64,000 nucleotides of DNA from Pseudolabrys sp035718275 (GTDB lineage Bacteria; Pseudomonadota; Alphaproteobacteria; Rhizobiales; Xanthobacteraceae): NCBI GenBank assembly GCA_035718275.1, contig DASTHI010000017.1, positions 62,001 through 126,000 on the forward strand, read 5' to 3'. Positions 24,369 to 34,617 of this stretch are shown one piece after another (positions within the stretch are counted from its first letter, which is position 1; every line of letters starts with the position of its first letter). The notes below the pieces were generated by a model. That model was not told the DNA's origin. It did no database searches and saw nothing but the letters and a program-made list of their open reading frames with translations. Made by a program: the position numbers and the translations under genes.

Positions 24369-27300
24369 ATGATCAGTTGCAGGACGATATGGCGTCCGCT
24401 TGCCAGGCATCGCGCGGTGCTGCTCGGCGCCGTATTGATTGGTCTTGTCTGGACCGCGGTATCATTTTTCTCCGGTACTGAGCGTCAAATTGCGGAGCGA
24501 ACCGCCGTTGAAAATTCAACAAACCTTGCGGGTGCTCTTGCAGATCACCTTTCACACTCGCTGGGACAAGTCGATCGCGTTCTTGCATTCGTTGCTGCGC
24601 TTTACGCCCAGGATTCTCGTGATCTCGATCTGCCCGAATTCCTTGAGTCCAATCGATTGCTTCACGACAACATCCTTCAGCTCGCCGTGATCGGTCCGGA
24701 TGGAAAAACAAAATCAATCAGCAGAACATCTGGGCCGGAAGTGCATGCGGCAGATTTAGAACAGGCGCTCAATCATGCCGACCCTGGAGACGGAAGGACC
24801 TTCGTCGGCAAGACGCAATTTTTGGACGCTGCCGGTAAATGGTCGATCGATCTTTCACGGCGGATCATCAGGGGCGACGGGTCCTTCGCGGGAATTATCG
24901 TGGCGTCGCTCGATTTGAGCTACCTCACCCGCCCTTATGAGTCCGTGAACATAGGTGATCGCGGATACGTCCGAATCATCGGGACGGACGGGATTGTTCG
25001 AGCCAGCACTGGTCGGGCGTTTTCCTTGATAGGTTCGGATTTCGCTCAAGCGGATCTGTTTAGAAACTATTCTGAGTCGGCGGCTGGCTGGTTCTATACA
25101 AACAGCTCTTTAAGCGACAATGTGAAACGCCTGATCGCCTACCGCGCTCTCAATGATTATCCCCTTATCATCACTGTGGGGGTTGCAGCGAATGACATCT
25201 TTTCACGATTCGAGGCACAAAAAAATGCGGCCTATCTGATCGCCGTTGCGCTGAGTCTCCTGATAGCCGCAGGAGCAGCGGTCAGTTTCAGGAGCCAGCG
25301 GGCGCGCGATGCTGCAGCGGCCCGCCTCGAGCACACAAATATGCTGCTGAACGCAGCGCTTGCAAACATGTCCCACGGCATTTGCATGTTTGGCGCGGAC
25401 CAGAAACTGATCCTCGCTAATGATCTTTACAGCACGATGTACGGCCTCGATCCTCAACGGATGAAATCCGGGATCACCCTCGCAGAAATTCTCAAGGCGC
25501 GGGTGGCTGCGGGCGCTTGCCCGCTGGATGCGCGAACATACGTGGAAACGCGAATTCACGAGGCATTCCTGCCGCAACCGGGCTGCATTATAGACAAGCT
25601 GCGGGACGGCCGGACAATTGCGATCTCGCGGCGCGCCTTACCGGACGGTGGCATGGTGGGCGTTCACCAGGACATCACTGCGCACCTACATGTCGAACAG
25701 AAATTCGACGAGACGAAGCAGTTCCTCAATTCCATCATTGAAAACATCCCGATTGCAGTTGTCGTAAAGGATGCAGTCACACGCGAATTTGTCCTGGTCA
25801 ACCGCGCTTTCGAGGCGATGCTCAAGGTCGGAAGAAACGAAATTCTCGGAAAAACGGTATTCGATATTTTCCAACGAAGTGATGCGGAGCGCATCGACGC
25901 CTCTGAAAACGAAGCAATCTCAGGCGAAATTGGACGCTGCGTCCAGGACTACGAACTGGAAATGCCGGATGGCGAAATGCGCGTGCTTGCCACTAATCGC
26001 CTCGTGGTGCGTGATGCTTCCGGCGAGGCCAAACATCTGGTGGTGGTTATCGACGACATCACCGAAAGAAAGAAGTCCGAACAGCGTATCGCATTTATGG
26101 CGCACCATGACGTGTTGACTGGCCTGGCCAACCGTCTTTCTATTCTCGACAAGATTGAAGAGGCGGTGGTGCGACACCGAAGACGCGGCGATTCGTTCGC
26201 TGTGCTGCTGCTCGATCTCGATCGATTCAAGCATGTGAACGATACGCTCGGCCACGCTGTCGGTGATGCGCTCCTGCGCGAGACCGCTGCCCGTCTCAAG
26301 GCGTCTCTCCGGGAAACCGACGTGCTGGCGCGGCTGGGCGGCGACGAATTCGCCATCGTTCAAGACCGCGAGCAAAATCAGCGGGACGCCGCGAGCGCCC
26401 TCGCGGATCGAATCATCGAAATTGTTTCGCGGCCGTTCAATATCGAAGGGCATGAGGTGAACATCGCCACCAGCATCGGAATTGCCCTTGCGCCGGAACA
26501 TGCGACGAGCTCCGAGAGCCTGATGAAAATGGCGGATCTGGCCCTCTACCGGGCGAAATCGGCGGGACGAAATGGCTATCAGTTTTTCGACCCCGAAATG
26601 AGCATGGCTGCCAGCGCGCGGCATGAACTCGAGAGCGAATTGCGACGAGCGATTCAGTCCAACGAGCTGGAGCTTCACTATCAGCCGATTGTCGACACGC
26701 AGAGCTGCATGATCTGTGGTGCGGAGGCTCTCATCCGATGGCGACATCCGACCAAGGGCATAATTCTACCGGATCAATTCATTCCGCTTGCGGAAGAAAC
26801 GGGTATGATCAAACAGATTGGCGAGTGGATCATCCAGACCGCCTGTGCGGAAGCCGCAACTTGGCCGGCGAGTATCAAGGTATCGGTAAATCTTTCTGCC
26901 GTTCAATTCCGAAAGGACAATTTGTTCGATGTAGCAATTTGCGCTCTTGCGCAATCGGGCCTCGCCCCTGAGCGGCTCGAGCTGGAAATTACGGAAACGG
27001 CACTTATCGAATCGGCAACGGAATGTCTGCCGGTCCTGCGGCGATTCAAGAATCTCGGGATTGCAATTGCGCTCGACGACTTCGGAACCGGCTATTCATC
27101 TTTGAGCCAACTGATGATGTTTCCGTTCGACAAGATCAAGGTCGACAAGTCATTTACTCAAAACCTCACGAAAAGAACCGAATGTGCAGCCATTATTGCG
27201 GCGACGCTGACGCTTGCGAGAAGTCTCGATATTGCTACGACCGCCGAAGGCGTCGAGACCATAGACCAGTACCGGTTGCTGCGCATGGCCGGCGTGACTT

Positions 27301-27395
27301 CGCTTCAGGGCTATCTTTTCCAACGTCCGTGTCCGTCGGGACAACTGGACTTCAACAACCGCTATATCATCCCGGAAATCGAAAATGCCGCATAG
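24369..27395 (+). CDS. Membrane GGDEF-EAL protein with Cache and PAS domains
   Basis: A 1008-residue cyclic-di-GMP enzyme. Order: transmembrane helix (about 18-36), periplasmic Cache sensor (about 40-280, with DLSRRIIRGDGSFAGIIVAS), second helix (about 285-305), two PAS domains (about 320-430 and 445-570), GGDEF (RLGGDEFAIVQ, about residue 655) and EAL (about 760-1000; GAEALIRWRHP, DDFGTGYSSLSQL, TTAEGVET). Both catalytic motifs look intact, so it may make and break cyclic-di-GMP depending on the signal. The last 11 bases overlap the DUF2336 gene. Nearby PilZ proteins are potential readers. Confidence 0.92.
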   Translation: MISCRTIWRPLARHRAVLLGAVLIGLVWTAVSFFSGTERQIAERTAVENSTNLAGALADHLSHSLGQVDRVLAFVAALYAQDSRDLDLPEFLESNRLLHDNILQLAVIGPDGKTKSISRTSGPEVHAADLEQALNHADPGDGRTFVGKTQFLDAAGKWSIDLSRRIIRGDGSFAGIIVASLDLSYLTRPYESVNIGDRGYVRIIGTDGIVRASTGRAFSLIGSDFAQADLFRNYSESAAGWFYTNSSLSDNVKRLIAYRALNDYPLIITVGVAANDIFSRFEAQKNAAYLIAVALSLLIAAGAAVSFRSQRARDAAAARLEHTNMLLNAALANMSHGICMFGADQKLILANDLYSTMYGLDPQRMKSGITLAEILKARVAAGACPLDARTYVETRIHEAFLPQPGCIIDKLRDGRTIAISRRALPDGGMVGVHQDITAHLHVEQKFDETKQFLNSIIENIPIAVVVKDAVTREFVLVNRAFEAMLKVGRNEILGKTVFDIFQRSDAERIDASENEAISGEIGRCVQDYELEMPDGEMRVLATNRLVVRDASGEAKHLVVVIDDITERKKSEQRIAFMAHHDVLTGLANRLSILDKIEEAVVRHRRRGDSFAVLLLDLDRFKHVNDTLGHAVGDALLRETAARLKASLRETDVLARLGGDEFAIVQDREQNQRDAASALADRIIEIVSRPFNIEGHEVNIATSIGIALAPEHATSSESLMKMADLALYRAKSAGRNGYQFFDPEMSMAASARHELESELRRAIQSNELELHYQPIVDTQSCMICGAEALIRWRHPTKGIILPDQFIPLAEETGMIKQIGEWIIQTACAEAATWPASIKVSVNLSAVQFRKDNLFDVAICALAQSGLAPERLELEITETALIESATECLPVLRRFKNLGIAIALDDFGTGYSSLSQLMMFPFDKIKVDKSFTQNLTKRTECAAIIAATLTLARSLDIATTAEGVETIDQYRLLRMAGVTSLQGYLFQRPCPSGQLDFNNRYIIPEIENAA

Positions 27396-28584
27396 CATGC
27401 CGCTGCCTAATGGAGACAGGGACCGCCGTCACAAGAATAGCGGCGGCCGCCCTGCCATCACTGCATCCCATAGATCGCTCGTCGACGAACTGGAAACGGC
27501 GATTTCACAGAAAAACATTGCTTCGCGAGCTGCGATTCTTCGACGCGTTACCGACCTGTTTGCAGCAGGGTCTGGGCGCTACGATGCTGACCAGATGTCT
27601 CTCTTTGACGACGTCATGAGCCGGCTGATCAGTGAAATCGAGCACTCGGCGCGCGTGGTGTTCGGTGAGCGGCTTTCGACCATGCCGAAGACACCTCCCC
27701 GAGTCACGCGCGCGATCGCGTTGGACGATTCGATCGAAGTGGCGGGTCCCATGCTCCGTCGCTCGGCATGTCTTGATGACGAGACTCTCATTGTGGGGGC
27801 GAAGACGAAAGGGCAAGAGCATCTGTTTGCCATTTCCCAGCGGCGCTCTCTCAGTGAAAACGTAACGGACGTTCTTGTCGAACGCGGAAACCAGCACGTC
27901 GTGATGAGTACCGCCGCCAATGTGGGAGCGCGCTTTTCGGATTTCGGCTACTCGACCCTGGTCTCACGTTCCGAGTCCGACGGTGATCTGGCAGTCGTTG
28001 TGTGGTCGCGTCCCGAGATCCCGCGGGAATATCTGCTGGCCCTTTTTGAATCTGCTTCAGAAGCCGTGCGGCGCAAATTCGAGGTCATGGACAGGGAAAG
28101 AACGCATCTCGTATCGGAGATGATCAAGCAGGCGGCCGATCAGATTCAAACCCGCCTCCGCCAGCAGTCGAATTTTCCTGCGGCACGGGCCTATGTCGAG
28201 AAGCTCTGCAGCAATGGGGAACTGACCGAGGAGCGGCTGTGCAGGTTTGCAGAAACGAGGAAGTTCGACGAGACCGCGGCCGCCCTGTCCCTGATGGCGG
28301 ACCTTCCGATAGGGGCAATCGAGCGGGCGCTGGTGCACGACACTGGCGACCAAATTCTCGTTCTTGCCAAGTCGATTGGATTCTCCTGGAAGACGACGAA
28401 GGCGATTCTGGCGCTGCAAGGCGGGGCAGGGGGACGGTCGAACGCGGATTCGGCAGATTACCACGACCGCTTCAGGAGGCTGCGCCCGGAGACCGCGAGG
28501 GCCGCTATTCAGTTCTATCGTTTGCGCGAGCGTGCTGCGACCGGCGCAGGCAACGAGGGATCTGCCCGGACGGGAGCAGAATAA
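27385..28584 (+). CDS. DUF2336-domain protein
   Basis: A 399-residue cytoplasmic, helix-rich protein of the DUF2336 family, which is confined mainly to alphaproteobacteria. Typical features are an N-terminal RVTDLFAAGSGRYDADQMSL, the RSACLDDETLI/VSRSES segments of the HEAT-like core and a variable tail. It overlaps the end of the GGDEF-EAL gene by 11 bases, so both are expressed together; a role in cyclic-di-GMP or stress signalling is inference. No catalytic motif is visible. Confidence 0.82.
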   Translation: MPHSMPLPNGDRDRRHKNSGGRPAITASHRSLVDELETAISQKNIASRAAILRRVTDLFAAGSGRYDADQMSLFDDVMSRLISEIEHSARVVFGERLSTMPKTPPRVTRAIALDDSIEVAGPMLRRSACLDDETLIVGAKTKGQEHLFAISQRRSLSENVTDVLVERGNQHVVMSTAANVGARFSDFGYSTLVSRSESDGDLAVVVWSRPEIPREYLLALFESASEAVRRKFEVMDRERTHLVSEMIKQAADQIQTRLRQQSNFPAARAYVEKLCSNGELTEERLCRFAETRKFDETAAALSLMADLPIGAIERALVHDTGDQILVLAKSIGFSWKTTKAILALQGGAGGRSNADSADYHDRFRRLRPETARAAIQFYRLRERAATGAGNEGSARTGAE

Positions 28585-28623
28585 AGCCGGCCCCATCGAT
28601 TGTCTGCCTGCGGCCTTCGCCGA

Positions 28624-30120
28624 TCACGCGGCCATTTGTGCGGCGCGTTGGCCGGCAGTCGTACCGGCAATCTTGCCCAGGACCGAGCCGGCCATCAGGC
28701 CGGTTCCTCCCGGATAATTGAAGTAGAAAAGTCCGCCGACAAGTTCGCCGGCCGCATAAAGGCCGGGAATCGTCTGCCCATCCGTGTCGATCACGCGGGC
28801 CGAAGTGTCGATCTTCAAGCCTCCGAATGTGAAGGTGATGCCGCAGGTCACGGCATATGCCTCGAACGGTGGTTCGTCGATGGTGTTTGCCCAATTCGAC
28901 TTGTTGATGCGGAGGCCATCGGTTCGCCTGCCATCCTTAACATTCGGATTGAAAGGCACGTCCGTGCGGACCGCCATGTTGTACTCCTTGATCGTTTCCA
29001 ACGCCCGCCTGGCATCCACGTCGTCAAGCTTTTTCACCAATTCTTCGAGACTGTCGGCGCGGACTTTCGTGACCTGCCTGATCCTGTACTCGTCCCGCAA
29101 CATCGGAATGATCTTCTTGTCGAAAATCTGCCACGCGAATTGACCCGGCTGCATCAGAATGACCCGCCCATATTTCGCGTAAGTGTAGTTCCTGAAGTCC
29201 GCCCCTTCATCGACAAAACGCTCACCGTCGGAGTTGAGCATGATCCCCCACGGATACGAGTGCTTCTGGAAATTGTCACCGACAGCTAGATCCCCAAATT
29301 CGGGCGCGTTGCGATCCCACCCCACGGCATGGCAACCGGACCAGTTGCCCGTCGGCATTGCGCCGATTTGCAGTGCCATGCAGATTCCATCGCCGGTATT
29401 GAAGCGTGTGCCGCGGATCTTTGCCAACTCCCAGCCGGGGCCGAGATAGCGCGTGCGCATTTCGGCATTCGCCTGGAATCCGCCGGCTGCGAGGACGACA
29501 CATTTTGCGCTTATCTCAACCGTGCGACCCTGGTGTTTGACTCGTACGCCCCGCACACCGTCATCGTCGGCAATCAAAGAGAGAGCGCGCGCGTTGTACG
29601 CGATCGTGACGCCGTTTTTTTTGGCAATTCGCGTGTGTGCCTCGATCAAGCCGGGGCCGCCGCCCCAGGCTTCGACAGTTAGACCGCCCCAGAACTTGAA
29701 TCGGCCATCGATCTTGTAGGCCTGCCGCCCGTAAATCGGGATAAAGCGAATTCCCTTTTCCTGCATCCAGCGCATGGTCGCTTTGCTGCGGGTAATCAGA
29801 ATTTCGCAAAGGTCAGGGTCGGTCCGATATTCGGTCAGGCGGCCCATGTCTTCGAAGAACCTGTCTTCGGTGTATGTGCCGAAATCCGTGTTTGCTATCT
29901 CCTCGTCGGTGAGGTCAGGCATGAGCGCACGCAGATCGTCAACGCCGTGATAGACGCAACGGAATGCGCCCGCCGTAAAGCGGCTGTTGCCGCCGGACTC
30001 GTTTTCGGGTGCGCGCTCGAGCACAAGGACGGAAACGCCATGTTCTGCGGCAGCATGTGCCGCGCAAAAGGCGGCATTGCCCGCGCCTACGATGATCACG
30101 TCAGCTGAAGCGGGTAACAT
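28624..30120 (-). CDS. tcuA: FAD-dependent tricarballylate dehydrogenase-like flavoprotein (TcuA family)
   Basis: A 498-residue flavoprotein of the fumarate reductase/succinate dehydrogenase FAD family. It has the dinucleotide-binding motif DVIIVGAGNAAFCAAHAAAE, an ERAPENESGGNSRFTAGAFR segment, CVVLAAGGFQAN, and the C-terminal GLYAAGELVGGLFYFNYPGG. It matches TcuA, which oxidises tricarballylate to cis-aconitate. TcuB (electron-accepting partner) and TcuC (transporter) are absent here, so the substrate could be another tricarboxylate or alpha-keto acid. It stands alone, divergent from the hopanoid operon. Confidence 0.85.
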   Translation of the reverse strand: MLPASADVIIVGAGNAAFCAAHAAAEHGVSVLVLERAPENESGGNSRFTAGAFRCVYHGVDDLRALMPDLTDEEIANTDFGTYTEDRFFEDMGRLTEYRTDPDLCEILITRSKATMRWMQEKGIRFIPIYGRQAYKIDGRFKFWGGLTVEAWGGGPGLIEAHTRIAKKNGVTIAYNARALSLIADDDGVRGVRVKHQGRTVEISAKCVVLAAGGFQANAEMRTRYLGPGWELAKIRGTRFNTGDGICMALQIGAMPTGNWSGCHAVGWDRNAPEFGDLAVGDNFQKHSYPWGIMLNSDGERFVDEGADFRNYTYAKYGRVILMQPGQFAWQIFDKKIIPMLRDEYRIRQVTKVRADSLEELVKKLDDVDARRALETIKEYNMAVRTDVPFNPNVKDGRRTDGLRINKSNWANTIDEPPFEAYAVTCGITFTFGGLKIDTSARVIDTDGQTIPGLYAAGELVGGLFYFNYPGGTGLMAGSVLGKIAGTTAGQRAAQMAA

Positions 30121-30493
30121 GGAAATTGAGCAAAATGGTCAATGAGGTGTCGCGGGCCGCGGAGTGTATGAGCCGGCTTGGCCGAGTCAACTTATGTTCT
30201 CGGTCAGTCGAGCGGAGTGTCGAAGGGCGGGCGAGATCGCGATCGCATAGGGTATCAACCGGCGCCGCCCACGCTAACGAGAAGGCCAAGCCTTCCTTGC
30301 GCTAAGGAGAGCGCTTACACCACACACTAGCGCCGGCTCGCTCCTGAAATGGACTTGGCTGCCGTGGACTTGGCCGCGAGCGGGTTCCGGGCTAAATCAC
30401 ATCATGGCTCAATGGGTTCCACGAAAAAGCTGAACTCATGGCCGCCATTCGACGTTGAACAGAGCAATCGAGGCAGCCGGAAATTATGGTGCA
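30121..30493. other. Divergent intergenic region upstream of the hopanoid operon
   Basis: A 373-base gap between the TcuA-like gene and hpnB. It must carry the promoter of the hpnB-shc operon. No perfect GGAAC-N16-CGTT or sigma-70 site was found. An in-frame extension of hpnB upstream to 30455 is possible, but the rest looks non-coding. Confidence 0.5.
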
Positions 30494-31636
30494 ATGAACG
30501 AAGGCTTGGCAGTCATCTGCCTGGGAATCTGGGCATATCTTCTGGCCGGGCGCGGTTCATTCTGGCGTGCCGATGCTCTGGATGCCCAATTGGTGGCACC
30601 GGTCTCTCCACGGCCGTCGGTTGCTATCATAGTAGCTGCGCGCAACGAGGAAGAATTCATAGCTGCAAGCGTGGAATCGCTGTTGCGCCAGGACTATCCC
30701 GGCCCGTTTCGGATAGTCCTGGTCGACGACGACAGCGACGACAAAACCGCGAGCGTTGCGACACGCGCTGGGGGCGGCGATTCCCGCCTGACGATAACAA
30801 GCACCTTGGGCCCCGAACCTGGTTGGACGGGAAAGCTTTGGGCGTTGAGACAGGGTATGGCCAGCGTGGAGAATTGGAAGCACGATTACGTGCTTTTCAC
30901 AGACGCGGATATCGTGCATGCGCCTGACACCCTTTCGTGGCTTGTGTCACACGCGTCACAGGGTCATTACGTCTTGACCTCGCTCATGGCCAAGCTGCGC
31001 TGTCGGACTCTCGCCGAGCGGAGCCTTGTGCCGGCTTTCGTGTATTTTTTTCAGATGCTTTTCCCATTCGCATGGGTCTGCCGGCCCGAATCCAATGTCG
31101 CGGCGGCAGCGGGCGGATGCATGTTGATCCGTTCCGATGCGCTTGCAAAAGTCGGTGGGCTGGAAAGTATTCGCAACGAATTGATCGACGACTGTTCGCT
31201 CGCTGCAAAACTCAAGACCGTTGGCCCGATATGGCTTGGACTCACCGATCGCGTGCACAGCATGCGCCCATATGAGACCTTCAGCGACGTGGGTAAGATG
31301 ATTTCACGTTCAGCCTACACTCAGCTGCGCTATTCGCCGTCGCTTCTGGCCGCAACCATTGTTGCGATGTCGATTACTTTTATTGCCCCGCCATACCTTG
31401 CTTTGTTTGCAACGGGCTGGCCGCGTTATCTGGGGTTGATCGTATGGCTGGCGATGGGCTTCTCTTTCATTCCCATGCTGCGCTTCTACCGCCTTTCGCC
31501 ATTGTGGTCCTTTACGCTGCCCGGGATCGCGGCGTTCTACATGTATTACACGTTGATTTCAGCGTACCAACATCTGCGCAGACGCGGAGGCCAATGGAAG
31601 GGGCGTGTTCAGGTTCGCGCGCCTGGCTTGCAATGA
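30494..31636 (+). CDS. hpnB: Hopene-associated glycosyltransferase HpnB
   Basis: A 380-residue GT2-family protein with an N-terminal membrane segment, a GT-A domain (VAIIVAARNEEEFIAASVES; FTDADIVHAPDTL), and two to three C-terminal helices. It matches HpnB, which heads hopanoid operons in many alphaproteobacteria and may glycosylate hopanoids, though its exact reaction is not settled. The ATG at 30494 is chosen. Its stop overlaps the hpnC start (ATGA). Confidence 0.88.
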   Translation: MNEGLAVICLGIWAYLLAGRGSFWRADALDAQLVAPVSPRPSVAIIVAARNEEEFIAASVESLLRQDYPGPFRIVLVDDDSDDKTASVATRAGGGDSRLTITSTLGPEPGWTGKLWALRQGMASVENWKHDYVLFTDADIVHAPDTLSWLVSHASQGHYVLTSLMAKLRCRTLAERSLVPAFVYFFQMLFPFAWVCRPESNVAAAAGGCMLIRSDALAKVGGLESIRNELIDDCSLAAKLKTVGPIWLGLTDRVHSMRPYETFSDVGKMISRSAYTQLRYSPSLLAATIVAMSITFIAPPYLALFATGWPRYLGLIVWLAMGFSFIPMLRFYRLSPLWSFTLPGIAAFYMYYTLISAYQHLRRRGGQWKGRVQVRAPGLQ

Positions 31637-32511
31637 CTGGCAGCGCCCAATTCAGATCCGGAAAAGGTTCGGGTGACGAGAATTTTCCGGTCGCTTCATG
31701 GCTTGTCAAACGGCGGCACCGCCCCGTCATCCTGGCGTTTTACGAATTTGTTCGTACTGCGGACGATATTGCCGACCACGCGAATCTCGCCAGCTCGGAA
31801 AAACTTTCGCGCCTCGATCGCCTGGAAGCCAGTCTGCTTGGAAAGAGCGACGAAGAGCCGGAAGGTGTCAGGCTGAGAGAATTCCTCGCCTTGCGCGGCC
31901 TGCCGACGCGCCATGCCCAAGACCTTCTCGATGCCTTTCGCCAGGATGCAGTCAAACACCGTTACAGCAACTGGGACGATCTTATCGATTACTGTTCGCG
32001 CTCGGCGATGCCGGTCGGCCGCTTCGTGCTCGACGTACACGGCGAAGCCAAGGACACGTGGCCGGCCTCAGATGCCCTGTGCGCCGCGTTGCAAATCATC
32101 AATCACTTGCAGGATTGCGCTGCCGACTATCGCAGGCTCGATCGTGTCTACATCCCGCTGGATGCGTTGGCTGCCTCGGGAGCGAATGTTGAATCGCTCG
32201 CCAAGGAGAAGGCGGATGTGAGGCTGGCTGCCTGTATTCACGAACTTGCCGCCAAAACTGCGGTTTTGTTGAAACAAAGCGACGGACTTGCTGTGCAGGT
32301 CGCCGATGTCAGGCTTTCTCTCGAGATCGCGGCGATTCAATCGCTTGCGCGCGAGCTGGCAGGTTTGCTTCAAGTTCGGGATCCCTTACGAGATCGTGTT
32401 CACCTGACCCGGATCGAAGCGCTTGCGATGACTGCACGTGGCGCGGGGCGGGCGCTGTTCCAGCGTTTGATGCGAACGGGCGCGGCGCGGCACGGCTATC
32501 AGGCGTCATGA
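31633..32511 (+). CDS. hpnC: Hydroxysqualene synthase HpnC
   Basis: A 292-residue squalene/phytoene-synthase-fold enzyme. In the HpnCDE route it converts presqualene diphosphate into hydroxysqualene. The first metal motif appears as YEFVRTADDIADH and the second as INHLQDCAADY; HpnC proteins keep the two aspartate-rich regions in this slightly altered form. ATG at 31633 overlaps the hpnB stop, and the hpnC stop overlaps the hpnD start, so translation is coupled. Confidence 0.93.
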   Translation: MTGSAQFRSGKGSGDENFPVASWLVKRRHRPVILAFYEFVRTADDIADHANLASSEKLSRLDRLEASLLGKSDEEPEGVRLREFLALRGLPTRHAQDLLDAFRQDAVKHRYSNWDDLIDYCSRSAMPVGRFVLDVHGEAKDTWPASDALCAALQIINHLQDCAADYRRLDRVYIPLDALAASGANVESLAKEKADVRLAACIHELAAKTAVLLKQSDGLAVQVADVRLSLEIAAIQSLARELAGLLQVRDPLRDRVHLTRIEALAMTARGAGRALFQRLMRTGAARHGYQAS

Positions 32512-33359
32512 GCGCAACAACTCAACAATCGAGTGCTCTGGATGAAAAGCCGGCCGTGTCCCGGGCGGGCGGAAGCTCGTTTTATCTGGCGATGCGGATT
32601 CTGGCTCGCGCGCAGCGAGAAGCGATGTTCGAAATATACTCGTTCTGCCGGCAAGTCGATGACATCGCGGATAGTGATCATCCGCGCAGTCAACGTCTGG
32701 ATGAGCTCCAGGCATGGAGACAGAATATCGAGAATGTTTACGATCGCCGGACGGTGCCAGGACTGGAGAGTCTTTCCCGTGCGATAGGTCGCTATGACCT
32801 GCAAAAGAAGGACTTCCTTGCGATTATCGATGGCGTCGAGATGGACGCACGCTCCGACATCCGCGGCCCGAGTTTTGATGAGCTTGACCTCTATTGTGAT
32901 CGAGTTGCGTGTGCAGTGGGGCGTTTGTCCGTGCGCGTATTCGGACTGAACGAGACAGACGGCGACATGCTTGCGAAGCATCTTGGCCGAGCACTCCAGC
33001 TCACGAATATCCTGCGCGACATAGACGAAGATGCGGCGATCGGGCGGCTCTATCTTCCGCGCGAAGCCCTGAAGCTTGCTCAGATCGACTCGGTCGAGCC
33101 CGAAACAGTCGTCAGTGATTCCCGTATCGGTGTGGCCTGTGAGTATCTCGCCGAGCGCGCGCGGGAACATTTCAGTAGAGCAAACGAGATCATGGCAAAA
33201 TGTCCGCGCAGTCGGGTACGCGCGCCGAAGATAATGGGCGAAGTTTATCGTGCCATGCTCGAGGAAATGATATCGCGTGGGTGGTCACGGCCGCGCACCC
33301 CGGTACATCTCAGCAAGTCACATCTGGTATGGATTGCTCTGCGGCATGCATTCGTCTGA
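32508..33359 (+). CDS. hpnD: Presqualene diphosphate synthase HpnD
   Basis: A 283-residue squalene/phytoene-synthase-family enzyme joining two farnesyl diphosphates to presqualene diphosphate. Both aspartate-rich motifs are present: FCRQVDDIADSDH (about residues 46-58) and LTNILRDIDEDAAIGRLYLP (about 164-183). It starts with ATG overlapping the hpnC stop and ends 14 bases inside hpnE. Confidence 0.94.
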   Translation: MSATTQQSSALDEKPAVSRAGGSSFYLAMRILARAQREAMFEIYSFCRQVDDIADSDHPRSQRLDELQAWRQNIENVYDRRTVPGLESLSRAIGRYDLQKKDFLAIIDGVEMDARSDIRGPSFDELDLYCDRVACAVGRLSVRVFGLNETDGDMLAKHLGRALQLTNILRDIDEDAAIGRLYLPREALKLAQIDSVEPETVVSDSRIGVACEYLAERAREHFSRANEIMAKCPRSRVRAPKIMGEVYRAMLEEMISRGWSRPRTPVHLSKSHLVWIALRHAFV

Positions 33360-34617
33360 GATTGGAACAACGCACATCATCGGAGCGGGATTGGCGGGAC
33401 TTGCGGCCGCAATCCGCCTCGTTTCATCACAGCGCAGGGTTGTCGTACACGAAGCCACGGCCTATGCCGGCGGCCGGTGCCGCTCGTTTTTTGACCAGGT
33501 CACCGGCTTGTCGATCGACAACGGTACGCATCTGCTTCTGTCTGGAAATCACGCGGCGCTGTCATACGCCAGTACAATCGGCTCGGTTGCGGGCTTGCAG
33601 GGGCCGAAGGAGGCAGAGTTTCGCTTTTTCGATTGCGCTAGCCGCGAAAAATGGACGTTGCGCTTCGGAGACAGCCGCTTTCCCTGGTGGGTGTTCAACA
33701 AAGACCGGCGGGTGCCGCAAACCTCTTTCATGGACTATCTGGCTGTCGCCCGGCTTGCCTGGGCAGGTTCGGACAGGCCGCTGAGCGAAGTCGTCAAATG
33801 CGCCGGTCCGATCTACGACCGGCTCCTCGAGCCTCTGCTGCTCGCCGCTCTCAATATCTCCCCGCCCGAAGGATCGGCAAAGCTCGCCAGTGCCCTCATC
33901 AGAGAAACTCTCGCATTGGGTGGAAAAGCGTGCCGACCGCTGCTGGCGCGCGAAGGGCTTGGCGCGGTCTTCGTCGAACCTGCCGTCAACTATCTTCGCC
34001 AACGAAATGCTTCAATTCTGTTCGAGCACCAGCTGAGAGCCATGCGCTTTTCCGGCGCGCGGCTCGTAGAGCTCGATTTTGGTCCGGAGACAATACCTCT
34101 GGGAAGCGGTGATGCGGTCGTGCTTGCAGTGCCGCCTTATGTCGCGACGAATCTTGTACCGGGCCTCAAGGCGCCTACCTCATTCAGAGGAATCGTGAAC
34201 GCGCACTTTCGCATGGATAATCCACCGGAATTGCCATCGATGCTCGGCCTGATCAATGCAACGAGCCAGTGGGTTTTTACCCATCCGGGCCGAATTTCTG
34301 TGACGATCAGCGATGGCGGCAGACTGTTCGAGCTGCCAAAGGCCGAGCTCGCCCAGGCGATTTGGGATGATGTTGCGCCGATCGCCGGCCTTTCCCGCAG
34401 TCTTCCGCCTTGGCAGCTAGTGCGCGAGCGTCGAGCGACCTTTGCCGCAACTGCGGAACAGAACGCATTGCGTCCGCCGCCCCAGACCGCATGGCGAAAC
34501 CTGCTCCTGGCAGGCGACTGGACCGCGACAGGGCTGCCGGCGACCATTGAAGGCGCGGTTCGATCCGGCTATCGCGCCGCCGAACTCGTTTCAACCCAAC
34601 TGCGGGAAGCAGCATGA
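33346..34617 (+). CDS. hpnE: Hydroxysqualene dehydroxylase HpnE
   Basis: A 423-residue FAD-dependent amine-oxidase/phytoene-desaturase-type protein that reduces hydroxysqualene to squalene. It has the N-terminal dinucleotide-binding motif HIIGAGLAGLAAAIRL followed by EATAYAGGRCRSFFD, and the C-terminal FAD-contact motif LLLAGDWTATGLPATIEGAV. The ATG at 33346 lies within the last codons of hpnD. Its stop overlaps the shc start. Confidence 0.93.
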   Translation: MHSSEIGTTHIIGAGLAGLAAAIRLVSSQRRVVVHEATAYAGGRCRSFFDQVTGLSIDNGTHLLLSGNHAALSYASTIGSVAGLQGPKEAEFRFFDCASREKWTLRFGDSRFPWWVFNKDRRVPQTSFMDYLAVARLAWAGSDRPLSEVVKCAGPIYDRLLEPLLLAALNISPPEGSAKLASALIRETLALGGKACRPLLAREGLGAVFVEPAVNYLRQRNASILFEHQLRAMRFSGARLVELDFGPETIPLGSGDAVVLAVPPYVATNLVPGLKAPTSFRGIVNAHFRMDNPPELPSMLGLINATSQWVFTHPGRISVTISDGGRLFELPKAELAQAIWDDVAPIAGLSRSLPPWQLVRERRATFAATAEQNALRPPPQTAWRNLLLAGDWTATGLPATIEGAVRSGYRAAELVSTQLREAA

